From NCBI GenBank assembly GCA_050288425.1, contig JBNKDU010000136.1:1-64000 (forward strand): a stretch of 64,000 nucleotides of DNA. Direction: 5' to 3'. Both the position numbers and the translations under genes were made by a program. Source of the stretch: JARRKU01 sp050288425. GTDB lineage: Bacteria; Desulfobacterota; Desulfobacteria; Desulfobacterales; Desulfosarcinaceae. Shown in pieces: positions 52,273 to 61,358 of the stretch. The notes under the pieces are model-generated. The model was not told the origin of the DNA and searched no databases. It saw only the letters and a list, made by a program, of their open reading frames with translations. The stretch's first letter is position 1. Each line of letters begins with the position of its first letter.

Positions 52273-52917
52273 TCAATTGTCCGTCTCCTGGCGCACTATT
52301 TTGTCGACGGCCCGCTTCAGTCGCTGCACCGCACGGTGTTTGACCGAATGGATATTGGCGTCCGACACCTGGAGTACCTGAGCCGTCTGCTGCAGGCTGC
52401 AGCCCTCCAGGCAATGCATGCGGATCAACAGCCTGTCCCGCGGGGCCAGGACCGCCAGGCCGGCCTCCAGGCATCTCTCTCGCTCTTTGGCGGCCAGGCA
52501 GTCCCAGGGCGAAGGGCACGTCACCGCCAGATCGGCCACCGCCTCCAACGGCACCATGTCTTTTTCGTGGGCCAGGGCATCCTTGCGCCGGCGTAGATGA
52601 TCCAGCACGGTCCTCACCGTGATCATCCGGATCCAGGAGGCCAGGCTGCAACCGTTGCGTCCCTGGTACTGGGCCAGTTTCCGGCAGCCGCGTTCAAAAA
52701 GCCTGACGAACACGGTGCTGTGCAGATCCTCGATATCGTTCTCGCTGAGGGTTTTGGATTTGCTTTTCAGGGTGCCGAGGACGGATGCATAGACCAGATT
52801 GGAAAACCGGCGCACCAGGAGGGTCTGGGCTTCGGCATCGCCATCCAGGCAACCGGCGATCAGATGGCGGTCTCCGCCGTTGCGGGTCGGTGGCGCAATG
52901 TTGTCGGCTGGGGGCAT
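52273..52917 (-). CDS. ECF-type sigma-70 family RNA polymerase sigma factor
   Basis: A 214-residue sigma factor with region 2 at about residues 27-110 (LVRRFSNLVYASVLG, DIEDLHSTVFVRLFE, SLASWIRMITVRTVLDHLRRR) and region 4 at about 150-205 (LAPRDRLLIRMHCLEGCSLQQTAQVLQVSDANIHSVKHRAVQRL), with no sigma 1 or 3, as in the ECF group. The start at 52917 gives a natural N-terminus. It lies 18 nt downstream of the lipoprotein gene and upstream of the anti-sigma gene. Its regulon is unknown; autoregulation and control of nearby exported proteins are plausible. No ECF promoter was identified. Confidence 0.87.
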   Translation of the reverse strand: MPPADNIAPPTRNGGDRHLIAGCLDGDAEAQTLLVRRFSNLVYASVLGTLKSKSKTLSENDIEDLHSTVFVRLFERGCRKLAQYQGRNGCSLASWIRMITVRTVLDHLRRRKDALAHEKDMVPLEAVADLAVTCPSPWDCLAAKERERCLEAGLAVLAPRDRLLIRMHCLEGCSLQQTAQVLQVSDANIHSVKHRAVQRLKRAVDKIVRQETDN

Positions 52918-52935
52918 GGGTCTACCTGCCGGGCA

Positions 52936-54909
52936 TCACTGGGCGATGACCTTGTTTCGGGGGGCGATCTGCGGGTCGCAGCCTTCCAGGAGCCGGGCCT
53001 TGGACATGCGGGGGTCCAACTGGACCACCCGCGCGCGGCCCAGCACCTGGTGGTCCACGGCCGGGTCCTCACCGGGGAAATCCACCTCGCGATCCTGGTA
53101 GACGATCAGGCGGCGCTGGGAGCGGATCTGTTCGCTGCCCAGGTCGGTGAGGATCATCTCCCCGTGTTTCTGCAATACCTTGCCGCTGACCAGGGGAAAT
53201 TCGCGGTGTATCTTCAGCGCCAGGGCCCGGGCCAGGTCCTGGTAACCCACCAGGGACTTGACCTCTCCATAGACATCGGCGGCGGCCAACACTTCGCTGG
53301 TCTCGGTATCCACCACCCGTCCGACGATTTCGATGCCCATGCGGGTCTCCACCAGGCTGCCGGCCACGATGGCATGGGCCGCGGCCATGCGCCCCAGTCC
53401 CAGGGCGGTGGCCGGGTCGATCAATCGGGAACGGCTGAGTTTCTGCTCCCGGAGGATCTGTTCCAGAAGGTAGCGCTCCACGATCTGAAACCGGTGGCGC
53501 TGGTGCAGTTGATAGATGAAGCTGTCCTGGAAGGCATAGCTGGCCGGCGATACGTCGCCGGCCTGTTCGAAGGGAAAGACGCCCAGGCGCAACCGTTCGC
53601 TGAGCAGCAGGGCCTGGGGCACCTTGCGCTCGATGGTCAGCTCCCGTCGGGTTACCTGGCCGCCAGCATCCCGTGCCTCGATAATGATTTGGTTGACCCC
53701 TTCATTCAGGGCCACGACGTGGTTGAAGATCACCAGCGGCCCGGGCACGGGCAGCACGGATTCTCCGTTGACCCGCACATCGGTGACCCGTTGGCGGTCG
53801 CGCACGCTGCCGGCCAGCGCCACCTGATCCATGTAGACCGTCTGCCGGTCCTGCCACCCTTCCAGACGGATCACCGGAGGCCCGTTTTCCCCCGCCGGCC
53901 GCCAGCCGGCCAGGAGCGCACCCGACTGCAGGCCGGCCACAACCAGCGGCTTGCAAAACGCCGCCGTCAGCGTGCCGGCCGGAAGTCTCACCCGGGTGAC
54001 GTTTCCCAGGCGGTCGCGGGCTTCCAGGAGCAGCGGATCCCGGGCGCCTTCGATATCATGCCGGAAATCCGTCCGGATGCCCGGCACGATATCCACCTCC
54101 CTGTCCGCCACCTGGAAGGCGGCAACCCCCGATGGATCGTGGAGGGTCCCCTCGATCCGCCAGCGGCCGTCGTCCAGACGACGGGGCGTCATGGCGATCC
54201 AGGGTCCCTGCCGGTCCACATGGACCACGACCCTACGGCGGGTGGTTCGGCCGGACAAGTTGGTCGCGGCGATGAAGACCTCATGGCGCCCCTGCGGAAG
54301 ATAGAGGGGATGATCGAAGGGGACTTCGATCCGGGACCCGGCTTGAAAGACGGCCTCCTGATTCACGGTGAGCCGGGCGACGAAACCGGTATCGCGGGCG
54401 CGGCCCCTGATTCGTACCGGCTGTTCCCGGGTGCGGAATCCGGGTGCCGGAATATCCAGGGTCAGGTCCGGCGGCGCGACGGGGCCTCCTTGTTGGCGGA
54501 TCAGGGCTTCGCGGACCCGGTCGAGATAGTAGCGGGCCTTGGCGCTGGGATAGTCTTCAATGGATCGTTCCAGTTCGCGACGTGCATCCTTCAACTCGCC
54601 GGCCAGCCAGTGCAGCACCCCCAGTTCCCGGTGGGGAAAATAATCGATAAAGTGCATGCCGTAGGTGCGGGCCATGCGCTGATCCCGTGAACGCCGGCCG
54701 ATGGCGGCCAGCAGGTCGTCCCGGGCGGCGGCAGGGTCCCCGGCATCGGCGGCCTCCAGGGCCCGGCTGTAGTGATTCCACCAGCGGTGGCGGAAGAGGG
54801 TCCCAGAATCGGGCCGCAGATCGTCGTCTCCCATGGGGGCCGGGGCGCAGGCCACTGCCAGCATCAGCGCCAGCAGGACGAGGAGTCGCATTTGTCTGAA
54901 TCGATTCAT
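52936..54909 (-). CDS. Lipoprotein with CsgG/FlgO-like domain
   Basis: A 657-residue predicted lipoprotein with a lipobox (LAVAC, Cys21). The N-terminal ~130 residues are helical, TPR-like (DDLLAAIGRRSRDQRM, LKDARRELERSI). Residues ~145-430 contain several Ig-like or bacterial beta-sandwich repeats (TLDIPAPGFRTREQPVRIRG and similar). Residues ~440-570 form a CsgG/FlgO-like domain (FQIVERYLLEQILREQKLS, ALGLGRMAAAHAIVAGSLVE) that is clearly related to the one at the C-terminus of the CHAT protein. It is the first gene of the operon lipoprotein-sigma-anti-sigma-CHAT, and is therefore a candidate signal-sensing partner on the outer side of the envelope. Confidence 0.8.
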   Translation of the reverse strand: MNRFRQMRLLVLLALMLAVACAPAPMGDDDLRPDSGTLFRHRWWNHYSRALEAADAGDPAAARDDLLAAIGRRSRDQRMARTYGMHFIDYFPHRELGVLHWLAGELKDARRELERSIEDYPSAKARYYLDRVREALIRQQGGPVAPPDLTLDIPAPGFRTREQPVRIRGRARDTGFVARLTVNQEAVFQAGSRIEVPFDHPLYLPQGRHEVFIAATNLSGRTTRRRVVVHVDRQGPWIAMTPRRLDDGRWRIEGTLHDPSGVAAFQVADREVDIVPGIRTDFRHDIEGARDPLLLEARDRLGNVTRVRLPAGTLTAAFCKPLVVAGLQSGALLAGWRPAGENGPPVIRLEGWQDRQTVYMDQVALAGSVRDRQRVTDVRVNGESVLPVPGPLVIFNHVVALNEGVNQIIIEARDAGGQVTRRELTIERKVPQALLLSERLRLGVFPFEQAGDVSPASYAFQDSFIYQLHQRHRFQIVERYLLEQILREQKLSRSRLIDPATALGLGRMAAAHAIVAGSLVETRMGIEIVGRVVDTETSEVLAAADVYGEVKSLVGYQDLARALALKIHREFPLVSGKVLQKHGEMILTDLGSEQIRSQRRLIVYQDREVDFPGEDPAVDHQVLGRARVVQLDPRMSKARLLEGCDPQIAPRNKVIAQ

Positions 54910-55047
54910 AGCGGTCGGGTCGATGGTTTACATCAATGGACGCCGATTCCATAAATTTATCGCACTTGCCCGATAAAAACCCGGCAGCGGGGGATCACCG
55001 CCCGATCGGCGCACCTCAACCGCCCACCGAATGGGCATTGTCCTTGG

Positions 55048-58000
55048 CTAGCGGGCCTCCGCGCCGAAGTAGTAGATCAGGGATGCCAGCAGGGTGTGCT
55101 GATACTCATCGGTCCTGGAATTGGCGATGAGGTTGCCGCTGTCCAGATCAGTGCCCCAGCGCAGTTGATACGCCAGGTCCAGGCTGAAGCGTCTGCGGCT
55201 CAGGCCGGCCCCCAGGGCCAGGCCGTAAAAATCGCGGGCCCCCGCCTCACCCGGCTCGGGGTCGTAGAACAGCCCTGCTCGCAGGGGCAGGGCCAACCGG
55301 TAGCGGGGCAACAGCAGGGCGTACTCGGCGCCCAATCGCACGTGGGTGGTCGGGTCTACCTGGCTTTGGCTTTTCAGACGGCCGTCGATGGGGCTGAACT
55401 CGACGCCCTGGCCATCGATGAGGGTATAGTCGTCCCAGAGGGTGCGGGAGACGTCCAGGGCCAAAGTCCAGGCATCTCCGAATCTCCGGGACCAGCCGAT
55501 GCCAAAAGAGAGAGGCATCTTCAGTTCGACTTCTTCCTCGACGACGATGGGTCCGCTGACGACAACCGAATCGACGGGTGCCCCCACGGTTTCCGTGGAT
55601 TGGAACGTAAAGCGATGCGCCAGGGTGGCCTTGAAGGGGGTCTTGATCACGATGCCCCAGCGGCCCCAGCCGTCGGTCTCCCACAAGGCACCGAGGTTGG
55701 CGTTGATGCCCCTGAATTTTTCAAAACGGTCCTCGATGTCGGTATCGATGGCCACCGGGGCCCCGGTCAGGGTGCCGTTGGAGCGGACCCGGTAGTGCTC
55801 CCGCCAGCCGTTGTCCCAGCCCAGTTCGTCGGTCCAGATATTCAGGGTGACGCCCAGGGAGAACCGGGGCGTGATTTCGATGGCGCCGGCAATGCCCAAC
55901 GCCCGGACACTGCCGGTTTGTTCGAAATCGATCTGCTGGACGAGGTCCAGTCCGGCATTGTCGGAGAAATCGAGGGCGTGGTGAAAGCTGCGGTCGAAAT
56001 CGTAGAGCTGCTGGAAGGTAAGGGCGAAGACCATGTTTCGCCCCCAGGCCACGGGCAGGGCGGCGCTGGCGTAATTCAATTCGGAACGGCCGTCATCGAC
56101 GCTGTTGTCGATCTCCGGGTCGATGTCGGACGTGAAGTCGGCACGACGGTCGATATAGGCACCTACGAGGGAGAGTTCGGGCTTTTCCAGCTGGATCAGA
56201 CCGGCCGGGTTCCACGATGCGGCGGTGGCGTCATCGGCCACGGCGATAAATGCGCCGCCCATGCCCTGGGCACGGGCGCCCGACCCCACCGGGACCGGCG
56301 GCGACGCCACGCCCACCTGTTGGAAGAGGGTCTGCCCCCATACCGGTGCGGCCGGTACCAGGCAGATGCCTGCCATCATCAGCAAGGTTGCGGTTTTGCC
56401 CCCCTGCCGCCGGCGACGGCATAAAAAAAAAACGAGCCCCCCGACCACTCCCCACAACCATTGCAGCGGTATACCGGAAGCAGCCGGCCCGGATTCTGAC
56501 GTCAGCGAACCGATGAAGCAGTATCCGCCGCCATCGGCGGCGCCGGAACCGCTGCCTGGTGAGGGCACACCGACGGGGTTGAGGGTGGCCCCGGGAGTCA
56601 TGGCAAAGTCGTGCCAGGTCACATCGCTGCCATAGACGGTCACCCCGCTGACGGAGGCGATCTGGTAGTCCTGGGCCGATACGTAGAGGTCGAAAATGCC
56701 GGCGGGCATCACCATCATGTAATCGCCCCCCACCGAATAACAGTGGTTGCCCAGGTCGGTGGTTACCGTGGCCTGGTGAATGGGCTGCGCGGAATTGTTG
56801 TCCCACACGGTGCCGGCGATGACGCCGGCGCCGGTGTGCTGGTACATGCCGGCACCGGTGGCGGCATAGAGGCTGCCGCTGGTGATGGCATAGACGCTGG
56901 ACGGCGGGGCGCCGAGATCGAGCCACCTGCCGGCTCCGTTGGGAGAGATGAAGATCCCGGCGTTGGCCGTACTGGCGTAAACGATATCGGGATTGGTGCG
57001 GTGAAAGGCCAGGTCGGTGACGGAGCGGTAAATTGTGCCGGGCGTGCGCAGGATGTCCCACTGGCCGCCGTCGAAGCGGAACAGGCCGCTGTACCCGTCG
57101 GTCATGAAGAGGCGCCCCCCGGCGGTGCCGAAGAGATCGCCCGCGTTGCGGGTCTCCGGGACCGGCAGCAGGGACCAGGTGGTGCCGTCGAAATAGAGGA
57201 TTTCGGCGCCCAGGCCGGTGGAGACATAGAGTTCCCCTGCCGGCGTACCCCAGATGCCTTCCCCTTCCTTCGAGGCGACACCGGGGTTCATGGACACCCA
57301 GTCTGTGCCGTCATAGCGCAGCATGGTGTCGTTGGCGCCCACCGCGTAAAAAGCATCGGGACCCGAGGCCCAGATATCGTGCAATGGGTTGTGGGTATGG
57401 GTGTCGGAAGGCGACCATTGCCGGCCGTCGAATCGCAGGGCCAGGCCGTCGGCGCCCACCGCCATCACCTGGTCGCCCCCGGCGCCGTAAACGCTGCTCA
57501 ATTCCAGGGTCGTGCCACTGGCCATGGAAGTCCAGCGGCTGCCGTCGAAATGGACGATGGCGCCGTTGGCCCCCACGGCAAAGACCCGGTCCGGGGCGGA
57601 CGCCCATACGCTGTTGAGCGTCTCGGTGGTGGGGCTCGGCATGGATGACCATTGGGTGCCGTCATAGTGCACGATGGTGCCGTTGGCGCCTACGGCCCAG
57701 ACCGCATCGGTGGATAGGCCGTGAATACCGTAAAGATTTTCGGTGGTGCCGCCGGACTGGATGGTCACGGATTGACCGTCAAAGTGAAACACATCCCCAT
57801 ACCAACCCACCGCCATGGCATGGTCGTTGCCGGCCGACCAGACGTCGAAGGTGGCCACCCGTTGGTTGGGCAGGCCGTCAATGGCCTGGCTCCAGGTGAC
57901 GCCTCCGTCGGTACTCTTGAACAGCGGGGGATTTTCGTTCCAGCTGTATCCGCATCCGGCGTAGAGCACGTTGGGATCGCGGGGATCGATGCGCACGGCG

Positions 58001-59703
58001 TTGATGACGGCATCGCTCAGACCGGTGCGTTGCCAGGTATCGCCGGAGTCGCGGCTCTCCCACAGATCGCCGAAGACCCGCGGGATGTAGAAATTGCCGC
58101 CCCCGGCGAAAACATGCCGCGCATCGTCCGGATCGATGACCACCGAGTTGAAATCGTAGTCCTGGCCTTCGGCGTTGACCCCATCCAGGACCGGTGCGAA
58201 GGTGGCCCCGCCGTCGGTGCTGCGCAGAACCTGGTGCACGAATTGGGCGCCGGCGATAAATACGGTATCCGGCGCGGCGGCGTGCACGGCGATCTCGTTG
58301 ATGCGCGCGCGGTTCAGATCGTTGCTGGCCTGCCAGGTGGTGCCGTTGTCGGCGGTGCGCAGCACAAAACCCTGGGTCCCCGCAAAATAGGAACTGCCGT
58401 CCCCGGGTCGAAAGCGGACGGAATGATAATTGCCGTTGCGGCGGCGCTGCCAGGCAGCATCCGCCGACATGCGTTCATACAAGCCCGATCCGCTGGCGGC
58501 GAGCATATGGGTGGTATTTTCCTTCTCTACGTCCACGTCATACACGATGACCGCGTCCAGGCCTTGGTTGACCGGGGTCCAGGTCTGGCCGGCATCCCCG
58601 GTCCGGACCACCCCCAGCGCATAATCGCCCACGTAGATCCGGTCCGGATTGCGCGGATCCACGGCCAGAACGGCGGGCGAGGTGGCCACCCGCTCGTCCA
58701 TGGAAATCGTCTGCCAATTGGCTCCCCCGTCCCTGGAAACGGAAAACTTCGGTCCGGGCTCCGTGCCCCAAGGAAGGTACCAGACGGCATACATGGAAAG
58801 GGGGTCGCCCGGCGCGTAACCGACATCCGAGGCGTAGACAGATCCGGCAACGGGATATTCGGACAGCCACTGGGTCCCATCGAAGGTCAGGTGGACCACC
58901 CCCATGCCTCCGGACACCAGGGCCTCGTCCTCGCCATGGGGTTTGAGGGCGACGGCCACGATCCCGCCCAGCACCGGTTTGGGGTCGATGGGCGTGAAGG
59001 TAAGACCGCCGTCGACGCTGCGATAAACGGTGCCGTCCCAGATTCCCCCGTTTCCGTTGGAGTTGGTCACGGCCCAGACCACATTCGGGTTACCGGCATC
59101 CACGGCCAGGTCTTCCACCTGGTAATCGAGGTCTGCGCCCTGATTCATCTTGGTCCATGACCGGCCGCCGTCCCCGGTACGGTAAACGGCGCCGCTGGTG
59201 GAGGAACTGGAAGGACCCGTGGTGCCGATGAAGGCCACATCGGGATTCGACGGATGCACGGCCACGGCCCGGCATTGGCGCCAGGCATCGCCGACACCGC
59301 CACACTGGGTGCAGTCCCGCTGCATCGTCCCGTTCAGGATATGTGTCCAGGTGGCGCCTGCATCGCCGCTGCGGGCCACCCAGAAATTATGCACCGCCCA
59401 GATCACGTTGGAATCCGAAGGGGCAACGGCCACGTCGTAAACGACGTGCTCCTGGAAGGTGTCCTCCCCCTCCATGAGATGATCCATCACCAGTGCCTGC
59501 CAGCTTTGTCCGCCGTCGCGGCTGGCGAACAGGCCGCCGCCCAGGTAGGTGCCGGCGTACAGGGTATCGGGATTCTGTGGATCGACGGCGATGGAGTAGA
59601 CCGAACCGCCGTAGATCCCCAGGTTGGTCCAGTTTGCGTTGGAAAGTTGCGGCCAGAGAAGGCCCAAGAACGGAAGAAATAAGAAGATCAGGAACTTGCG
59701 CAT
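55048..59703 (-). CDS. Ycf48/sialidase-like beta-propeller protein fused in frame to a FadL/PorV-type outer-membrane protein
   Basis: A 1551-residue open frame that looks like two proteins. The N-terminal ~1060 residues begin with a signal peptide (LIFLFLPFLGLLWPQLSNA) and contain BNR/Ycf48-like propeller repeats (SRDGGQSWQAL, SVDGGLTFTPI, STDGGVTWSQ) followed by RCC1-like repeats (VWAVGANGTIVHYDGTQW). This part ends with a C-terminal sorting signal: CFIGSLTSES (Cys1062), a membrane helix and RRRR. Only a few residues later, in the same frame, comes a new signal peptide (LLMMAGICLVPAAPVWG) and a FadL/OmpP1-like beta-barrel (GSGARAQGMGGAFIAVADDA, SWNPAGLI) of about 443 residues from 56379. A run of ten A/T bases (56423-56432) lies at the junction. 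It may be two genes in life, with translation restarting near 56379. The ATG at 59703 follows GGGGAG. Confidence 0.75.
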   Translation of the reverse strand: MRKFLIFLFLPFLGLLWPQLSNANWTNLGIYGGSVYSIAVDPQNPDTLYAGTYLGGGLFASRDGGQSWQALVMDHLMEGEDTFQEHVVYDVAVAPSDSNVIWAVHNFWVARSGDAGATWTHILNGTMQRDCTQCGGVGDAWRQCRAVAVHPSNPDVAFIGTTGPSSSSTSGAVYRTGDGGRSWTKMNQGADLDYQVEDLAVDAGNPNVVWAVTNSNGNGGIWDGTVYRSVDGGLTFTPIDPKPVLGGIVAVALKPHGEDEALVSGGMGVVHLTFDGTQWLSEYPVAGSVYASDVGYAPGDPLSMYAVWYLPWGTEPGPKFSVSRDGGANWQTISMDERVATSPAVLAVDPRNPDRIYVGDYALGVVRTGDAGQTWTPVNQGLDAVIVYDVDVEKENTTHMLAASGSGLYERMSADAAWQRRRNGNYHSVRFRPGDGSSYFAGTQGFVLRTADNGTTWQASNDLNRARINEIAVHAAAPDTVFIAGAQFVHQVLRSTDGGATFAPVLDGVNAEGQDYDFNSVVIDPDDARHVFAGGGNFYIPRVFGDLWESRDSGDTWQRTGLSDAVINAVRIDPRDPNVLYAGCGYSWNENPPLFKSTDGGVTWSQAIDGLPNQRVATFDVWSAGNDHAMAVGWYGDVFHFDGQSVTIQSGGTTENLYGIHGLSTDAVWAVGANGTIVHYDGTQWSSMPSPTTETLNSVWASAPDRVFAVGANGAIVHFDGSRWTSMASGTTLELSSVYGAGGDQVMAVGADGLALRFDGRQWSPSDTHTHNPLHDIWASGPDAFYAVGANDTMLRYDGTDWVSMNPGVASKEGEGIWGTPAGELYVSTGLGAEILYFDGTTWSLLPVPETRNAGDLFGTAGGRLFMTDGYSGLFRFDGGQWDILRTPGTIYRSVTDLAFHRTNPDIVYASTANAGIFISPNGAGRWLDLGAPPSSVYAITSGSLYAATGAGMYQHTGAGVIAGTVWDNNSAQPIHQATVTTDLGNHCYSVGGDYMMVMPAGIFDLYVSAQDYQIASVSGVTVYGSDVTWHDFAMTPGATLNPVGVPSPGSGSGAADGGGYCFIGSLTSESGPAASGIPLQWLWGVVGGLVFFLCRRRRQGGKTATLLMMAGICLVPAAPVWGQTLFQQVGVASPPVPVGSGARAQGMGGAFIAVADDATAASWNPAGLIQLEKPELSLVGAYIDRRADFTSDIDPEIDNSVDDGRSELNYASAALPVAWGRNMVFALTFQQLYDFDRSFHHALDFSDNAGLDLVQQIDFEQTGSVRALGIAGAIEITPRFSLGVTLNIWTDELGWDNGWREHYRVRSNGTLTGAPVAIDTDIEDRFEKFRGINANLGALWETDGWGRWGIVIKTPFKATLAHRFTFQSTETVGAPVDSVVVSGPIVVEEEVELKMPLSFGIGWSRRFGDAWTLALDVSRTLWDDYTLIDGQGVEFSPIDGRLKSQSQVDPTTHVRLGAEYALLLPRYRLALPLRAGLFYDPEPGEAGARDFYGLALGAGLSRRRFSLDLAYQLRWGTDLDSGNLIANSRTDEYQHTLLASLIYYFGAEAR
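56423..56432. other. A10/T10 homopolymer at the junction of the two fused proteins
   Basis: Ten consecutive A on the plus strand (T on the coding strand) within VFFLC, just before RRRR and the second signal peptide. It is a typical site for slippage, for phase variation or for sequencing indels. Loss of one T would end the first protein about 14 codons later; the given frame keeps the membrane helix and the RRRR that sorting signals usually have, so the upstream frame is probably right. Confidence 0.6.
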
Positions 59704-59918
59704 CTGGTAACTCCCCGTTTGAGCAACCGACCCACTACCTTCAAGCCCAGCGTAGGCAGGTCCCGTCCCATCGAGAAGTAGACCGATTGAATTTTGAACG
59801 TTGCTACAGCCTGGCCATGGTAGGGATAGCTTTTATTTATGTGACATGCTTGCGGGCGGGTGTCAAGGGGAAGGAAGGGGGTCGGCAGGGCAATTGCGGG
59901 CAGCCGGGCAGAGTAGCC

Positions 59919-60024
59919 GGCCAGGTGGGGCGGCGGTCCGCGCCCCACGCAATTTCGTTTCCGCGCGGCTGCGCCGCACGGGAACTCGTTGCTGACGGGG
60001 CGTGGACCGCCGCCCCGCCTGGCC
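59919..60024. repeat. 28-bp-armed palindrome, copy 1 (downstream of pheA)
   Basis: The left arm (59919-59946) and right arm (59997-60024) pair over 28 positions: 26 are Watson-Crick and the other two are G.U wobbles in RNA. The loop of 50 nt contains a smaller hairpin (TTTCCGCGCGGC with GCCGCACGGGAA). The inner end GCGCCCCACGCAAT and TTGCTGACGGGGCG is shared with copy 2 at 61359-61432, but the middle part of the stem is different. It lies in the 397-nt gap between pheA and the beta-propeller gene; the short open frames across it look like by-products of its GC content. Confidence 0.75.
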
Positions 60025-60100
60025 TTCTGCGCTGCTGCCTGCGATGGCCCTGTGGGAGTGGGGGAGAAAGGTCGGGATGGACGCCTTCCGGCAGCTGTTA

Positions 60101-61165
60101 CTAAAAGGTTGCGGGATCCGCCGGATAGCTGCCCAGGCACTTGATCCGAATGGCCATCTTTTTCAACTGGGCCATTACTCCGGCCACCAGCGGGTCCTTG
60201 ACGTCGCCTTCGAAATCGAGAAAGAAGCTGTAATTGCCGGGATCGGAGCGCAGCGGCATGGAGGCGATCCGTGTCAGGTTGATGCTGGCTTCGGCGAACA
60301 ACCGCAGGACATTGAAAAGCTGGCCGGCTTCATGGGCGGTGGCGAAGATGATGGAGGTCTTGTCTCCGTGGACCACGCCGTTCTCACGGGAGAGCAGCAA
60401 AAACCGGGTGTGGTTGGCGGCGCCGTCCTCGATGCCTTTCTTGAGAATATCCAGGTCGTACAATTCGGCGCACAATTCGCTGGCAATGGCTGCCGCCGCA
60501 CGGGGGTTCTCCCGGGCCATCATCTTGGCCGCTCCGGCGGTATCGTAATAGGGGCGCGGCTCGATTTTGTGCTCCAACAGAAATCGATTGCATTGGGCCA
60601 GCGCCTGGGGGTGGGAGTAGACCACCCGCACTTCGCCCAATCCTGTCTCCTGGGGTGCCAGAAGGCAGTGGTTCACCGCCACCTTGACTTCACCGATCAC
60701 CTTGAGTTCGGTGGTGGTCAACAGGTCGTTGACCTGGGTGACGGCCCCCTCCAGGGAGTTCTCCACCGGAACCACACCCAGGTCGAAATGCCCCTGGGCG
60801 ACCCCCCGGAAGACGTCAACGAACTCCAGGCAGGGGATATATGCCCCTCCCGGGACCAGATGTCGGGAGGCCACTTCGCCGTAGGCGCCATGTTCGCCCT
60901 GGAAGGCGACCAACTGGCGGTTCTCGTTCTGCAGGCGCTTGCTCTCCTCGATGATGGTGGCCAGCAATTGGCGGGCGAAGGAGTGCTCCACCAGCGCCAG
61001 GTTCATCCGTTCCGCCCGGGCCAGAACCACCTTTTCGCGTTTGGGATCGGCGATGTCGGTCTTGAACTTCTTGGACTGGATGGCCAGGCCCATGCGCTCC
61101 TGAAGCAGTACCAGCAGTTCGCGATCGATTTTGTCTATTTTGCGTCGAATATCTTCCAGCTTCAT
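60101..61165 (-). CDS. pheA: Bifunctional chorismate mutase/prephenate dehydratase
   Basis: A 354-residue fusion that converts chorismate to prephenate and then to phenylpyruvate. Residues ~1-85 are an AroQ chorismate mutase (MKLEDIRRKIDKIDRELLVLLQERM, then RAERMN). Residues ~88-265 are prephenate dehydratase, with the TRF motif in NHTRFLLL and FQGEHGAYGEVA at the start. Residues ~275-354 are an ACT domain (FATAHEAGQLFNVLRLFAEASINLTRI, with NYSFFLDFEG) for phenylalanine feedback. All domains are complete. The gene stands alone on the minus strand, between two related palindromes, and away from the aro-tyr operon. AGGAGAAC precedes the ATG. Confidence 0.94.
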   Translation of the reverse strand: MKLEDIRRKIDKIDRELLVLLQERMGLAIQSKKFKTDIADPKREKVVLARAERMNLALVEHSFARQLLATIIEESKRLQNENRQLVAFQGEHGAYGEVASRHLVPGGAYIPCLEFVDVFRGVAQGHFDLGVVPVENSLEGAVTQVNDLLTTTELKVIGEVKVAVNHCLLAPQETGLGEVRVVYSHPQALAQCNRFLLEHKIEPRPYYDTAGAAKMMARENPRAAAAIASELCAELYDLDILKKGIEDGAANHTRFLLLSRENGVVHGDKTSIIFATAHEAGQLFNVLRLFAEASINLTRIASMPLRSDPGNYSFFLDFEGDVKDPLVAGVMAQLKKMAIRIKCLGSYPADPATF

Positions 61166-61358
61166 TTTCCGTTCTCCTGCCTAAATTCCGGCATGGCCTT
61201 CGATGAAACGAATCCCGCCCCAGATGTTGTGGAATTCAAGGTATTATGATGACGGCCTCCGATGGAACTGGGGAGTCGTTATAGCCAAAGGCGCCCGGGG
61301 AGTCAATCATTGGGAATCTGCAGGATAGAGATGTAGCATATTTCCGAGCAGAAGAGCC

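Noticed and set aside
59705..59800. Possible c-di-GMP-I (GEMM) riboswitch on the minus strand before the beta-propeller gene (GGGACG, GCCTACG, GGTAG, GGGT..GGTTGC in order).
   Set aside because: The conserved GCAAACC near the 5' end and GGGACGCAAAGCC are missing, and I could not fold the standard paired helices. An Infernal search with the GEMM-I model would decide.
59688..60140. Small protein gene across the palindrome downstream of pheA.
   Set aside because: Its sequence is explained by the GC-rich palindrome. A similar reading frame appears across the second palindrome at 61303-61617, so it is a by-product of the repeat.
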